A stretch of DNA of 64,000 nucleotides from Strigamia acuminata (Eukaryota > Arthropoda > Chilopoda > Geophilomorpha > Linotaeniidae): assembly GCA_949358305.1 (NCBI GenBank), contig OX442314.1:35893608-35957607 (forward strand). The letters are read 5' to 3'. A model generated the notes under the pieces. That model ran no database searches and was not told the DNA's origin. It saw nothing but the letters and a program-made list of their open reading frames with translations. The position numbers and the translations under genes are program-made. Below are positions 51,421 to 62,757 of the stretch, piece after piece (the stretch's first letter is position 1; each line of letters starts with the position of its first letter).

Positions 51421-53270
51421 GTGCTGTAAAGGTGGGATGTTTTCCAGTCAACAGAGAAAAGGTTGGAAGAAGGTTTCAGTTTGGGGTTGTCAATATCTAC
51501 ACTTCTTCAGGTTGTAACGTACAGGATGGGGAATGTAAAGGATTAGAATAGACTTTGATGGAATCTAGCCTGAGAAGCAGAACAGAAAGAACTGAGCAAC
51601 CAGATAAAATATTGAAAAATGAAAACATTAAAACCAAATAGAAAAAAAATCTTACATTCTTTAAACTTTTTCATTTCTTCTAGTAATTCTTCTGCTCCGT
51701 CTTTCAGAATATTAGCATATTTAGCAAACGCTGCCACCGTCGACTACGGCTGAGGTGTCATTTGCGTTGATCGGTTAGTTGTCGTAGGCGTCGTAGTTTA
51801 AACTACACTTGTTTTTAGCGATGCAATTTAGCGCACAGTCCTTGCAGATGATATGATCATTTAAACATTTCAAGACATCTTCTGTGTGTAGCATTTGAAA
51901 ATGGTCATGAATTTTGCTGTTTGACTTGCTTACCGGTATTCACTATAATAATTGCTTTCTTTGTCTTTTCTTTTTCTAAAACATTTGGAAAACATTTATG
52001 TTAATATAACAAATTAATTGATGGTTCCTTTCCTTTCTTAATACAAACTTTGAGGCATGGTATAACTTCCGTGCAAGATTTCTTATACAAAACTTTTCCC
52101 TTGCTCCAAAATTGAGGCAAAATCTTTGTAATTTTGGTTTTTAAACAGCATATTTTAGCAATAAATGTGCTGGTTTGAAATTTCCAACTACAAATTTTCT
52201 GTGTGTAAACCACTCTAGAGAAAGACAACTGTTTGCCAAATTTGGAAAAAAAAACAATATTTTTCATTACTATTTATTTATACATCTAAAAGTGAAACAA
52301 AATACTTTCTAAACATCTAAAACAACGTATTATTTAAATATTTAAAATAATCTAAAAATCTAGAACTAGACAATCTAAACAATAATTTAGTTGCTTGGCT
52401 TTATAGGCTGGTTTTTTTTGTGTCCACATATCACCAACAAGATATAAAATGTGTATGAAAACCTAGGAAATCCAGTCTTGGCTTAATAAATTTACATTTC
52501 TCCCTGGTCGGCCGTAGTTTCTTGAAAATGTCCTCTAATATCTCCATATGGTCACCAACCGACCTCGTTGTCACCAAGGTGTCTCAAAAAATGTGTACAC
52601 TGTACAATTTTCTGGTGCAGTTGTTTTCGTTCGGTGTTTAGTTTTTGATAAGCCGAAAAACTAATTTCTTAAAAAAGTTTTTTATATTTTTTAAAAACCA
52701 ACAAACCCTTTCTACAAATTTCCGCTTTCCCGCAGATTTTGTTTGTTCTGTTTGTTCAAACCATTCTGCGATCGCCTGCTTGACCGTATGGTGAGGAAAG
52801 AGGTGGCCAAAGACTTGAAGAAAAAGGCTGGACTAAATTGCTGCTTGACAGAAGGCACTGCTACTGGTGAACCCAAGTGGGAGAGTAGAGGTTTTTCTAC
52901 TCACTGGACATGTTCCTTATGTGATTCAGAGAAATAATCCAAAGAGGAGAGAAGAAAAATGTGACCATTTAATTCTCTAAAATATGAATAACAACTACAA
53001 CGACGCTTAGTCGCTTATCCCTTAGCCAAGAGTACCCTAGAAAGCGTGTTCGGATCCGAGAACACACAGCGAAACGCCATTTCAAAACTGATTGGAGAGA
53101 TCTCCCAAAGAATGTCATCAACGACCAGAAGCAATCAAACTGAGTGATTGGTTTGTTCGCACCTTCTTTGTGCCGGCAATCTAAGTTGCAGGCAACATGA
53201 AGGAAATTTTGTCGTCTTGTTGATTGGTCAGTCATTGCATTCAAATTAGTCACCTGAAAAGACATAGAAA
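51420..53270. other. No gene seen
   Basis: AT-rich, with a few short frames. At 52553-52580 the wording 'tcaccaaccgacctcgttgt' resembles the primer-site region of the BEL remnant at 54.36 kb, suggesting old BEL debris. 52743-52937 is a 64-codon frame (Lys-rich) that I cannot assign. Confidence 0.4.
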
Positions 53271-53282
53271 GGTTTTTATTAA

Positions 53283-53735
53283 TTATCTTAGATTGAGAAT
53301 GACTTCGATACTCGACAGGTCTGTATTTTGGTCAACGGCAGAGTCAAAGAGATTTGCGAAGCCTCTGTACTTGGTTGCGTCGCCATTAAATTTGGAGATG
53401 TCCGTCTTTGGCAATCTAGTGTTTCTTCGGGATGAGGTTGACGTCTGGTTCAGACTTGAGTTCATTCCCGGATGAGATCCAAATTGACCTGCCATTCTTG
53501 TAGAAACTTTGGATCTTTGCTTTAATAAGTTGACTCTTGTTCTGATATCTTCTAGTCTTTGCAGACCGGCCAAGTAATCTTCTCGTTTCGATTTGTCTTT
53601 TAGAACCGTCAACTCGTCCGCAAGATCGCTTAATTGCTGATCGATTGTCACTGTAGGGCTTCTAGTTCTCCACCATCTAGCACGTTCACCGATGAGCCCA
53701 ATAGGTCTTCGGCTCCTTGGGCTTTTGCTCGCCAC
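53283..53735 (-). pseudogene. BEL/Pao Gag N-terminal fragment
   Basis: The frame has a coiled-coil-like start ('QLSDLADELTVLKDKSKRED') followed by 'LPKTDISKFNGDATKYRGFA' and 'FDSAVDQNTDLSSIE', the DUF1759-type Gag core (compare 'LPKLEIVKFQGTPETWTDFW' in the intact element). It ends at 'VILNLR'. It belongs to the element whose primer site is near 54.37 kb. Confidence 0.8.
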
Positions 53736-54363
53736 ACTACTTCCTTCTCTTTGAGTTCATCGGCAGATAGAGTCGAACTCAAAGATATTTCAGGATCCAA
53801 TTTAACCTAACAGATTAAATTGCTAAACAGGAATTGGCTAACTCTTAAACACTTTAGGAAAGACTAGACAAATACAAAACAAGGTTTGTACATTTCGACG
53901 GTGTGGCCTCGGCGGCCTCGACGACGATGGAAGTCCGTAAATAACGAGATTTGCCGTCGGTTGTTCCGGGTGTGTCTCCAGAAAAAGAATTGCGGGTTTT
54001 CAATTTTAACGGTCTTAATTAGTCAGAATGTAAAAGATCACACTTATCTGAAGGGGCCGTCCAGAGAGTTTCCGTAGAGAGGAGAAGAAGTGAGCATCGC
54101 GTCCATCGGCCAAACGTGCAAGGCATCAGGCTAGGCTTAAAATTTGGTTGGATGTACAGCGTGCGATTAATTTTTTAACAATAGAAAACTGATATTTCGC
54201 CCTAGTAACTTCGCAAATCTTCACAAAGAAGCGTCTTCGACAGAAGTGTAAATGTGATTGCGTACCGACCGGTACGAAACTAAATCTCCTATTCATTGGG
54301 AATGAATTGTTGAAAACTCCCATTGGTCGAGACCTTTTCACTGATGTATTGTGGTCACCAACC

Positions 54364-54400
54364 GACCACACGTTGCCACCAAAATGTCATTTAAATAGAT
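54364..54400 (-). repeat. Primer-site-like sequence and start of a BEL LTR
   Basis: Plus strand 'gaccacacgttgccacca' followed by 'aaa' and 'tgtcatttaaatag' mirrors the arrangement in the intact BEL element: tRNA 3' end, short spacer, LTR starting TG. It lies on the 5' side of the Gag fragment. The primer tRNA was not identified and the far LTR end was not found. Confidence 0.45.
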
Positions 54401-54825
54401 AAAAATGAGTGGAACTCCGTCTAACACCAACTCTATGATGCGCTGAAAAATTCCCGAATGGTAACCTAGTTACCACCATTTGTCCTTTTATGGTGTTGAC
54501 CACCATTAGATTGGGCACCAATGAGCCCAAACTTAAATATCTTGTCGTACAAGTTGTTGAGCACTTTTTCTTCTTTTTTCATGGAATGCGATGGATTTTT
54601 TAAGAGTTATAGACTTCCACTTTAAAATCATCTCCAGTTGTGTCAGGTCGGGATATCTTTACGTTTCATGTATCTTCTTAATAATAATTTGTAAAAAATA
54701 TATGGAATTAGAACAATAGAACATCGAATCAATACATGTTGTTCAGGTAGTACGGGTAGACGGGTCCCAGACAGTTGTCCGGGTGCAGCGACGAAATTAA
54801 ATTTGGCACAAAATAAGGAAAAAAT
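54400..54825. other. Probable remainder of a BEL LTR and unassigned DNA
   Basis: No frames. AT-rich, contains 'ccaccattagattgggcacc'. Confidence 0.3.
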
Positions 54826-54829
54826 AACA

Positions 54830-54955
54830 GATGTAGTTCACTTTAGTGACGCCTTTTTTCAACTTAAACTAACCTAAACTAACCCCCACTAACATTCACT
54901 AACCTACACTAACCTACACTAACCTACACTAACCTACACTAACCTCCACTAAAAT
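54830..54955. repeat. Truncated copy of the 170-bp element with 10-bp minisatellite
   Basis: 'agatgtagttcactttagtg' and the 'cactaaccta' array match 48130-48270, and the shared sequence begins about 25 bp further left ('aaataaggaaaaaataacag'). The right inverted repeat is missing. Confidence 0.75.
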
Positions 54956-54959
54956 TCGG

Positions 54960-56735
54960 GATTTTATACCCTAGTTAAATGTTTTTTGTTGTTATTTTCA
55001 CTTGTTTTCCTTTACTTGTGGTGTGGGGTTGTCCATCGTGTTTAACAAAGGTTGAATGTCCGATGAAGGCGACGTTCGATGGACGGTTTTTGTTTTAAAA
55101 TTGCATGACGATACCGGGCCATTCACGAACCGCGACGCACGGCAAACATTCTTGTTCTGGACGGTCGAAAACTCATGCAATGTAGCTTTGGATGAACGTT
55201 CGATTTTGGATCGACGATCGACGTTCGATGGACGTTCTCTTGATGAAATATCCGGTTAGCGCTCCTTCCTTATCGACGAATTCGAATACGCATTCGAAAA
55301 ATTTATGCCAATGTTTCTTATCTTGTGTGATTTAGATAAAGCTGTCCTTGTCACGATCCTATTTACGACGCCAATGTAAAATATAGGTATGGAATTCTAC
55401 AATTAGAGTTGGGCCTAATGGCCAGCAATAAGCCTGCAGATTTGGGTGGTGTTTACTACATTCTGTGGTTAAACTGACATTATTTATTATTAATTTCACT
55501 TTTTACAACTACAAAACATGAAATGACAAATATATTTACTATTTAAATTCCTTCAAGTAAAAGAAATGTAATTTAAAAACAATTTTTTAAATAGAAAGTG
55601 AATCACGAGAATTGAAATGCTATTGAACTAACGTCCCATATTCGAGTTTATCAGAGTTTATGCATAACTCCACCTTCAGAATGTGAGCCAATTCTCTGAG
55701 GGAGACAACCACACTGCCTCAAGATGCGATGCGCGGCAGCAACCATCCACAAGGGGCAGCGCCGGCTGGAGGTTTTGCGGGGCAGAAGTTATTAGTACGG
55801 CCAACAAAATATTTGCAAAAAAGAATTTTTAACAAATTTTAAAATAAGCAACCATACAAAATAAGCATTAAATTAATTAATTGGTTAGTAGATATTAATA
55901 AAATTTTGCTTTTTAACGGCTTTTTTTTTAAATTCTTTTTTTTTCATATTTTCTGTCTTTTTCTAAATGTCTGTCACAGGACTCGCATTTTACCTGCATT
56001 TTACCAAAGCAAGAGAATCTTGTTTTGATGTTCTACTTTGATAATGTTTTGAGGTCATTTTTTGTTCTCGAGTCCTTGGGTTGAACTTTCTCTGCATTGA
56101 CTTCCATTCTTTATTTTTTTTTATAATAAATTGTTTGATTTTCATCGTATTTACATTTTAAATTTTCTTGAATAAATCTTTACCAAAAAAATTGAAAATT
56201 ATTTAACAGAGTTTAGGAATTTTAATTACACTTGATTTGTGGATGGTCAGACAGATATCCCTTTGTATATATTTAACCTTAGTTCATAAACCCTTTTGTC
56301 TTTATTTCTTTAAGCGTGCAATTGGAATGCCCAAAACCTAATTAAACTAAACTGCTGAATCACACAACAACTCTTGATCAAGTCCAACAAACTCAATAAA
56401 ATCTGCAATTCTCCTTCATCCTAATCCAAACAACATTCTTCCACGCCAAACACAGCAAAATTCCCAATAAAACCAAACATTTTCCAAACCAATTTCTCCA
56501 ATACAAAAACTCCACACAACAACAAGAAAACAACCAAAAGAAATAATTACACAACCCTACATCTCTCAAAAACTCCCCACCTCTGCCTAAGGGTGTCCAC
56601 CAAGGATGTCTAGCAAGATGACCCCATTCTCCCCACCCTCATGAGTTTACATTTTTTATATAATTCATCTGGCCCCCTTTCCCTTTCACCTAACATTTTC
56701 CCTATTAAAAAAAAAAATATTTAGGCCATGCGATC
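54960..56735. other. Intergenic, no gene seen
   Basis: The frame 55056-55259 is built on repeats of 'cgttcgatggacg'-like wording and is unlikely to be a gene. From about 55400 the DNA is AT-rich and free of the repeats seen further left. 56330-56600 is C/A-rich on the plus strand. Confidence 0.5.
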
Positions 56736-56737
56736 GA

Positions 56738-56766
56738 GTATATAAAGGCAAAACTTTGCCCACAGT
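56738..56766 (+). promoter_or_regulatory. Core promoter of the cuticle protein gene
   Basis: TATA box 'gtatataaaggc' (TATAAA at 56741-56746). An initiator-like 'cacagtcc' lies about 22-25 bases downstream near 56761-56768. This predicts a leader of about 60 bases before the ATG at 56827. Confidence 0.75.
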
Positions 56767-56826
56767 CCACAACCAAACACTTCAATCTCCACTTCACTTC
56801 TCAGCTTCTCAACCAACAACCCTACA

Positions 56827-57349
56827 ATGGCCAACATCATCATTGCTGTAAGTAAACTCAATATTTATGAAATCTAATACACAATTTCTCTTAAAATTTT
56901 TTTTTTAGATCCTCAGTGTGCTTTGTTGCATAGCCACAGCCCTGCCCTCTGGTGGATACGGCCACAACGAGGCCGCTCCAGCCTATGGGGCCGTCCACAG
57001 TGCCCCAGTGCTCCTCCAAGCTGCCCCGGCTCCAGTGCCGATTCTCCAGCACGACGCGAACGTGAACGAAGACGGGTCTTACAAGTTCTCGTACACCAGT
57101 GGCGATCAGTCCCAGCGTCAGGAGCAGTCGGATAACTATCAAGCGGTGAAGGGCAGTTACGCTTATATTTCTCCCGAAGGCGAGAAAGTGGACATCTATT
57201 ACACGGCTGACGAGAACGGTTACAAGGCGTACGGTGCGGCCATTCCTACGCCGGTGCCGAATCATTACCCCCTTGTTTTGAGCATGGGTGTCGCTGCTCC
57301 GCAATACTCCGCTCCGAAATACCAGGCTCCGGCTGCTCCGCATTACTAA
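56827..57349 (+). CDS. Cuticular protein with RR-1 chitin-binding domain (CPR family)
   Basis: Two exons: 56827-56847 and 56909-57349. The 61-base intron (gtaagt...ttttttag) sits in the signal peptide, as is usual in this family. The product is 153 residues. It has a signal peptide (about 1-18, hydrophobic 'IIIAILSVLCCIATA'), an Ala/Pro-rich linker and a Rebers-Riddiford domain at about 63-121. That domain contains 'DGSYKFSYTSGDQ', 'GSYAYISPEGEKVDIYYTAD' and 'ENGYKAYGAAIP', with the aromatic residues that contact chitin. A Pro/Ala/Tyr tail follows. Short spacing and 'G-S-Y-x-Y' fit RR-1, typical of flexible cuticle. The secreted product would bind chitin in cuticle. Poly(A) signal AATAAA at 57468-57473. 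Confidence 0.95.
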
Positions 57350-57467
57350 AATTGTTTTCGACGTTGATTTTGCCAAACAGTTTAGTTTTATTAAATTGAA
57401 TTTAGGAAATTTCATCTCAAAGTTTTGTATGATTGTGTCGTTAATTTGTGTTTGATAAGTATCAGTG

Positions 57468-57473
57468 AATAAA
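57468..57473 (+). terminator. Poly(A) signal of the cuticle protein gene
   Basis: AATAAA 119 bases after the stop codon. Confidence 0.7.
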
Positions 57474-57762
57474 TGCATTTATTATTCTGAAACTGAAATT
57501 TTTTTGTTTTCGTGATTTAATAAGTAATTTAATAAGTAATTTTAAGCTTTTTAAGTAGTTTTAGCAGTAAGCGAGCTTAAAAATTGCAATCTGCGTGTAA
57601 AAACGCATTTTTTCGTGCAATTTTAATGCAAAATCCTCAGTACGAAACTAAACTGCAAATAAAAACAACACTAAACGGCGCATAATTCGCCATAACTTAC
57701 ATGGAACGTCACATGTCACATCCCCATTACGATTCCAAAACGTATCCACAACGTAAAACCCG

Positions 57763-57800
57763 TATATAAATACAAGCCCAAACTTAACCCAAGCCACAAT
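57763..57800 (+). promoter_or_regulatory. Core promoter of the SRPK-like gene
   Basis: 'tatataaata' with TATA at 57763-57770. The ATG is 75 bases downstream of it. A start site near 57795 would give a leader of about 50 bases. Confidence 0.65.
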
Positions 57801-57844
57801 CAATCTCCACCTTCGACAGAGACATCTTCCGCACACGACAAAAA

Positions 57845-59005
57845 ATGGAATCAAAACCCGAACCTTTATTTAACTTCCCCACCAACAACCCACAAGAACC
57901 CGCAGACGACGTCATCTTCTCCGACGAAGACGACGAACAACAAAACCCAGACAACAATCCCGATGAACCCTACCTGTCAGTAAATATCGGCGACGTATTC
58001 AACGATAGATACACCGTCATTCGCAAGCTCGGTTGGGGCACCTTTTCCACCGTCTGGCTGTGCTCTGACCGACAAGACACGCGATTTAAAGCCCTAAAAA
58101 TAGCGCGATGCGGAACCGTCATAACAAAAACCGTTACGAACGAAATCGAACTCCTCGATTGCGTTCAAAACAACACCGAACAAACTCCCTTACCCCACCA
58201 AGGTAAAATCGTCCGATTGCTCGAAAATTTTACGATTTCCGCCCCCGACGACACCACCCACATCTGCCTGGTTTTCGAGATTCTCGGGCCAAATTTAGGC
58301 AAGTTGTTGAGAAAATTCGCACCAGATGGCTTCCCATTGCCGATCGTGAAAAGCATGATGAGACAGGTCCTCGAAGGCTTGGATTTCCTGCACACGAAGT
58401 GCAATATCATCCACGCGGACATCAAACCGGCCAATATTTGCGTGGGGGTTGACGAAGCGCGTAAATTGATCGATCGTAGAGCGGAACCGGTCGAGGAATT
58501 GTCGGTTGTTATCACCGATCTGGGAAGCGCGTGTTGGGAGAGCTACCATTTCTCCGATCTCATCCAAACGTGTTGTTATCGGTGTCCCGAAGTGCTGTTG
58601 GGGTGCGAGTACGGGACGACGGCGGACATTTGGAGCGCAGCTTGCACGGCGTTTGAATTGGCGACCGGGCGGCTGTTGTTTATGCCGCACACCAACTACG
58701 ATCTGACGGAGGCCGAGGAAGACGAGGCGCATTTGGCGCGGATCGTGCGATTGTTCGGGGATATACCGACGGAAATGGTTTTCGGGTGCGAAGTGTGGGA
58801 AGAGATGTTTACGCGCGAAGGTAAATTGCTGCATTATGGGGAAGCGGAGCCGTTGGAACTTGCTGAGATGTTGACCAGGGGTTATTTTTGGAATGATGAT
58901 GAAGCGCTTGCGTTTGCGGATTTTTTGGCGCCGATGTTTGTCGTTCGTCCGAACGATCGCTGTTCGGCGAGAGATGCGCTGCAGCACCCGTGGCTACAAG
59001 TTTAA
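57845..59005 (+). CDS. SRPK-family serine/arginine protein kinase, short, intronless
   Basis: 386 residues in one exon. After an acidic tail (about 20-42) comes the kinase domain: Gly-rich loop 'KLGWGTFSTVWL' (61-72), ATP Lys in 'ALKIA' (K85) and catalytic loop 'HADIKPAN' (H190, D192, K194, N197). The metal-binding motif is 'DLG' (225-227), followed by 'DIWSAACTAFELATGRLLF' (261-279). The W-G-x-F-S-T-V-W-L loop and 'DLGSACW' are SRPK signatures. SRPKs phosphorylate SR splicing factors in the cytoplasm. The long spacer that splits the kinase domain in SRPK1/2 is absent. The activation segment reads 'QTCCYRCPEVLLG' where SRPKs have Q-T-R-Q-Y-R. Lack of introns suggests a retrocopy that kept function. 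Poly(A) signals at 59054 and 59072. Confidence 0.9.
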   Translation: MESKPEPLFNFPTNNPQEPADDVIFSDEDDEQQNPDNNPDEPYLSVNIGDVFNDRYTVIRKLGWGTFSTVWLCSDRQDTRFKALKIARCGTVITKTVTNEIELLDCVQNNTEQTPLPHQGKIVRLLENFTISAPDDTTHICLVFEILGPNLGKLLRKFAPDGFPLPIVKSMMRQVLEGLDFLHTKCNIIHADIKPANICVGVDEARKLIDRRAEPVEELSVVITDLGSACWESYHFSDLIQTCCYRCPEVLLGCEYGTTADIWSAACTAFELATGRLLFMPHTNYDLTEAEEDEAHLARIVRLFGDIPTEMVFGCEVWEEMFTREGKLLHYGEAEPLELAEMLTRGYFWNDDEALAFADFLAPMFVVRPNDRCSARDALQHPWLQV

Positions 59006-59053
59006 TGGGATAATGTGAAAGAAAGGGACTTTAAATTTACTAATGGAAGGGCG

Positions 59054-59077
59054 AATAAAATGTAGTATCCTAATAAA
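59054..59077 (+). terminator. Poly(A) signals of the SRPK-like gene
   Basis: Two AATAAA hexamers, at 59054-59059 and 59072-59077, follow the stop codon by about 50-70 bases. Confidence 0.65.
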
Positions 59078-60210
59078 TATGATTTAAATTAATTTATAAT
59101 TTTATCAATTGTTTGCTGAATTTACAAAGATACGGAATCGATTTTATTTGATTTCTCAATGTTTTTGCACACTTTTAATCGATTTTTGTCGATTTCTCAA
59201 TGTTTTTGCACACTTTTAATCGATTTTTGTCGATTTCTCAATGTTTTTGCACACTTTTAATCGATTTTAATTTCCATGCGCGAACAACTGAATTTATTAG
59301 ATTTTACAACTTTAAAATTTGATTCATTTCTTTTATTTATTTTGTCACACGTCAAAATTAGGGATGCATCAAACACCAAAATCACCAGTGTGTTGTTTTT
59401 TGAAATCAAAACGAGCTGTAAATTATATTTTGTTGATGATTTCTGATTTTATTTTATTTCTGATGTCCCAAACCACTCAGAATACGTCCCCTCCCTCTTA
59501 GCAACCCGTAGGTCACAAAAAGCGGTCATCAATGCGAAGTTCGACCAATAAATTGGCAAACAACGCGGCTTCACGCTCAAGAGAAGACGTTTCATCTCGT
59601 CCTCATGGTTTCGGGTGTTCCAACTTTTAGTCAGAAGATCGTGAGATGCATACTATAGAAATGATCCTGTGAAGTATGATCTTAATTTTATCGGCGCTGG
59701 TCAAAAACACCCACTTGTCAAATTGCACACAACTAGATTAGTGCGTTGAAAGATAATCGCTGTTTAAAAATCATAATTTGTTGTTTTTCATCCAATAAAT
59801 GTATTTTATAATAGGCCAAATAGTAAATAGATTTTAATCACTGTAAAAATTCATTTCAAAATTGTTAAATCAATTGTTAAATTAAAAATAACAATATTAA
59901 CAAACCAACCGAGAAAACCAATCCTGCCACTAGAGCGCAGTAAATCTCGCATTTTCTCGGCTATTACTAAAACCGAACTCTATTGAAAATTTTAAAAATC
60001 TTCATTAAAAATATAAAATATATTTTTTTCATGAATTGGTTGTGAAAAAAGATCAAAACAAAGGAGAAAAAACAAACCCATTTTTAAATTAATAAGCGAA
60101 AAAAAAATCTCGGTGTTGGTAAAAGGTGGTTGCCATATGTGATGCGGCGGGTAATCACATAAATCAGTGATGTGCGCCAACGTAACTCGAGTATGGATTA
60201 GCAATTAAAG
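59078..60210. other. Intergenic, no gene seen
   Basis: Contains the 41-bp tandem repeat at 59150-59272. The rest has no recognised repeat or long frame. The 59319-59501 frame is a chance opening in AT-rich DNA. Confidence 0.6.
59150..59272 (+). repeat. 41-bp tandem repeat, three units
   Basis: Units starting 'gatttctcaatgtttttgca' at 59150, 59191 and 59232, almost identical, separated by 'atcgatttttgtc'. Confidence 0.95.
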
Positions 60211-60271
60211 GTATTAGAAATTCGAATAAACACCCGATAGTAATCTTAAACAACAATTCGTGTTTTTACAG

Positions 60272-62182
60272 ATGCTATCGTTGAAATATGCCAGTCTAGG
60301 AATCCTGGTAGTTCAAACTACAGCTCATGTGTTGACAATCCGCTACTCGAGGACGGTCGCCGGAACGAAATATTTGCCCTCAACCGTCGTCGTTTTAGCA
60401 GAAATCATCAAAGTTATTGCTAGTCTTATCATTCTAACCTTACAAAACGGTGAATACCAAACCGAATTTTGTTCTCACTCATTAAACAAATTTCTTTTTA
60501 AGGAAAAATATCAAAATTGTCGAAAATATTTGTCGATAGTTATCGTCTCATCATCCCCGCCGTGTTATACGTTGTACAAAATAATTTACTCTACATAGCA
60601 CTAACGAATTTAGACGCAGCCACATACCAAGTAAATGACCTGGTTGTATTTATTTTTCTGTATTTATTGAACTAGAAATTATCACCGTTACGGTTCATAA
60701 CGTTGCAAAATTTGAGTTTTAGGATAATATATTAATAACGTCGATTTTTAAGGCAATAATCCTCCCTTTTTAAGCTTAAAACATCGATTTTTGGTCTTAA
60801 AACGTTGATTTTTGGTCTAAAATATCACTTTCTTGATTAAACCATCGATATTTCTATCAAAAATATCGATATTTTGACTGAAAAAATCAATTTATTATAT
60901 AAAATGTTGAATATTGATCGAAAATACCGTTTCTTTTGCTCAAAAACGATGATATTTGATCTAGAAAGGTAGATTATTTTATCTAAGAACATCAACTTTT
61001 GATCTAAAATGTTGATTTCTGCTTCAAAAATTTTGATATCGAGAGCACCAATATCTCGGGAATAACCGGACTTTTTTGTCCCGTGAAATCTAAAATACCA
61101 GAAATAAAGAAACCCTAACATTGATTTGACCGTAACATATTATATATATGTATACATTTAGATACGTGTTTACATTGTGTTAAACATTTTGACCTTTTAG
61201 CATTTACTATGTATTTATTTTATTTTTTTTAATTCGCAGATAACATATCAACTTAAGATTCTAACGACGGCCATTTTTGCAGTTGTTTTACTAGGAAAAC
61301 GCTTAAGTGTGATGAGATGGGTTTCTTTAGTGTTACTTATGCTCGGTGTGGCGTTAATTCAGGTTTACTGAGCGTTTTTTTCGAGTTTAAACCCAATTAT
61401 GTTTTATTTCGTAAATTTCTAGTTACCGCAAGCGAATAACTCGAGTGTGAAAAGCGATTTTTCGGTTCGAAGTATTGGAATTGTCGCCATTATTTGCGCT
61501 TGTTTATCGAGTGGATTCGCCGGTATTTACTTCGAAAAGCTGCTGAAAGGATCCTCGCAATCTCTGTGGATACGAAACATTCAATTAGGTTTGAATTAAA
61601 TAAGAAATATTCGCTAATTCGACTTAATTTGCTTTCAATCTTCAGGTTTTTATGGAACTGTGTTTGGATTCCTAAGCGTGTTTGTCTACGATAGTCAAAA
61701 TGTTAACAAATTCGGATTCTTCCAGGGATACGACAGTGTTACTTGGATAATTATATCGTTACAAGTTGAATATATTTATTTTTAAAAAATTTAAAAAAAA
61801 AATTATATTGTAATTTTTAAAAAAAATATTTTCTAGGCGTTTGGAGGACTCGTTGTAGCGGTTGTGATAAAATACGCTGACAACATTCTTAAAAGCTTTG
61901 CTGCTTCGATATCGATAATTTTGTCCACGATTTGTTCGTATTATTTATTAAATGATCTTATACCATCCAGGTATATTTATATATATTTTTTTTTGTAAAA
62001 TTTTCGGGCTTATTTGAATGAATTTGACCTTTTTTTTTTTTTTTAGATATTTCTTACTGGGTGCTAGTCTCGTCGTAGTTGCGACTTTTATTTACGGATA
62101 TCAACCAAAGCCATCATCATTAAGCTCCATATCATTTTCCTATTTATCGCGGCCAAACAAAAACAAGTTGCTCAATGTCTGA
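60272..62182 (+). CDS. Nucleotide-sugar transporter, SLC35A3-like (UDP-GlcNAc, Golgi)
   Basis: Seven coding exons: 60272-60449, 60503-60630, 61240-61362, 61423-61588, 61646-61764, 61837-61970 and 62047-62182. All introns are GT-AG and all phases join, giving 327 residues, the usual length for SLC35A2/A3. Family blocks follow in order: '[20 protein letters not shown]' (N-terminus), '[18 protein letters not shown]', '[20 protein letters not shown]', '[15 protein letters not shown]', '[13 protein letters not shown]', '[18 protein letters not shown]' and 'FIYGYQPKP'. About ten membrane segments are expected. The 'WIRN-Q' and 'KYADNI-K' motifs are shared with UDP-Gal and CMP-Sia carriers, so the exact substrate is inferred from overall wording. 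An acceptor directly before the ATG suggests an intron in the leader (possibly 60211-60271). Intron 2 is the longest (609 bp). Confidence 0.93.
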
Positions 62183-62757
62183 TTTAATGTACAATAACTG
62201 AATAGATTATAACAAAAAATGAATTATATTAAAATGGTTGCACACTTTTGTCTCCCTCGTACAAGACAGCATAAACAACAAAAGTTAAGGACCAGTGGAC
62301 AAAACATTTCTTCAATAATCAATTCCAGCAGCTGAAAATGTCATATTCAAGTGGGAATGCGAGCTTACAATGTAGTCACGTAAATGCCATATTCATGCGA
62401 TGAATGTGGGCTTGCAATACAACCACAAGTACGGTAAATTCTGCATACGTGTCGGAATAGAAATGCAGTCTAACAGTACCAAATTGAGTTGCTCTCTCTT
62501 CAATTTCCCCCTTGAAAATAACTTAGATTTATTGATTTTAATTAAAATCAATTAAACGTTTTTCTGTGTTGTACATTTTGATGTTTTTACGTAGGTTTTT
62601 ACGTAAAGAACAACATTTATGTGATGTAGCTACTGAATGTGAACGTCTGACGAAATCTCTCTTTCTCTTGTACTTATAAGCATCCACTCTGCCTCTGTAT
62701 CTGACAAATGAGTGTGAAATAGTCGAATAGCGCTTTCATTGCAATAATTCTCTACAG
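62183..62757. other. Intergenic with diverged copies of a dispersed motif
   Basis: 62335-62490 contains three loose units of 'aatg...gcttacaatg', 'ggcttgcaatac' and 'aatgcagtctaacagtacc'. They resemble the motif found around the BEL insertion and inside R1. No gene seen. Confidence 0.45.

Noticed and set aside
58295-58987. 230-codon minus-strand frame opposite the SRPK gene
   Set aside because: It is the antisense shadow of a codon-biased kinase gene. It has no domain and no promoter.
56827-62182. Cuticle protein and UDP-GlcNAc transporter as a functional chitin cluster
   Set aside because: The transporter is a Golgi carrier for glycan synthesis, a kinase gene lies between them, and each gene has separate expression signals. 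Proximity alone is not evidence.
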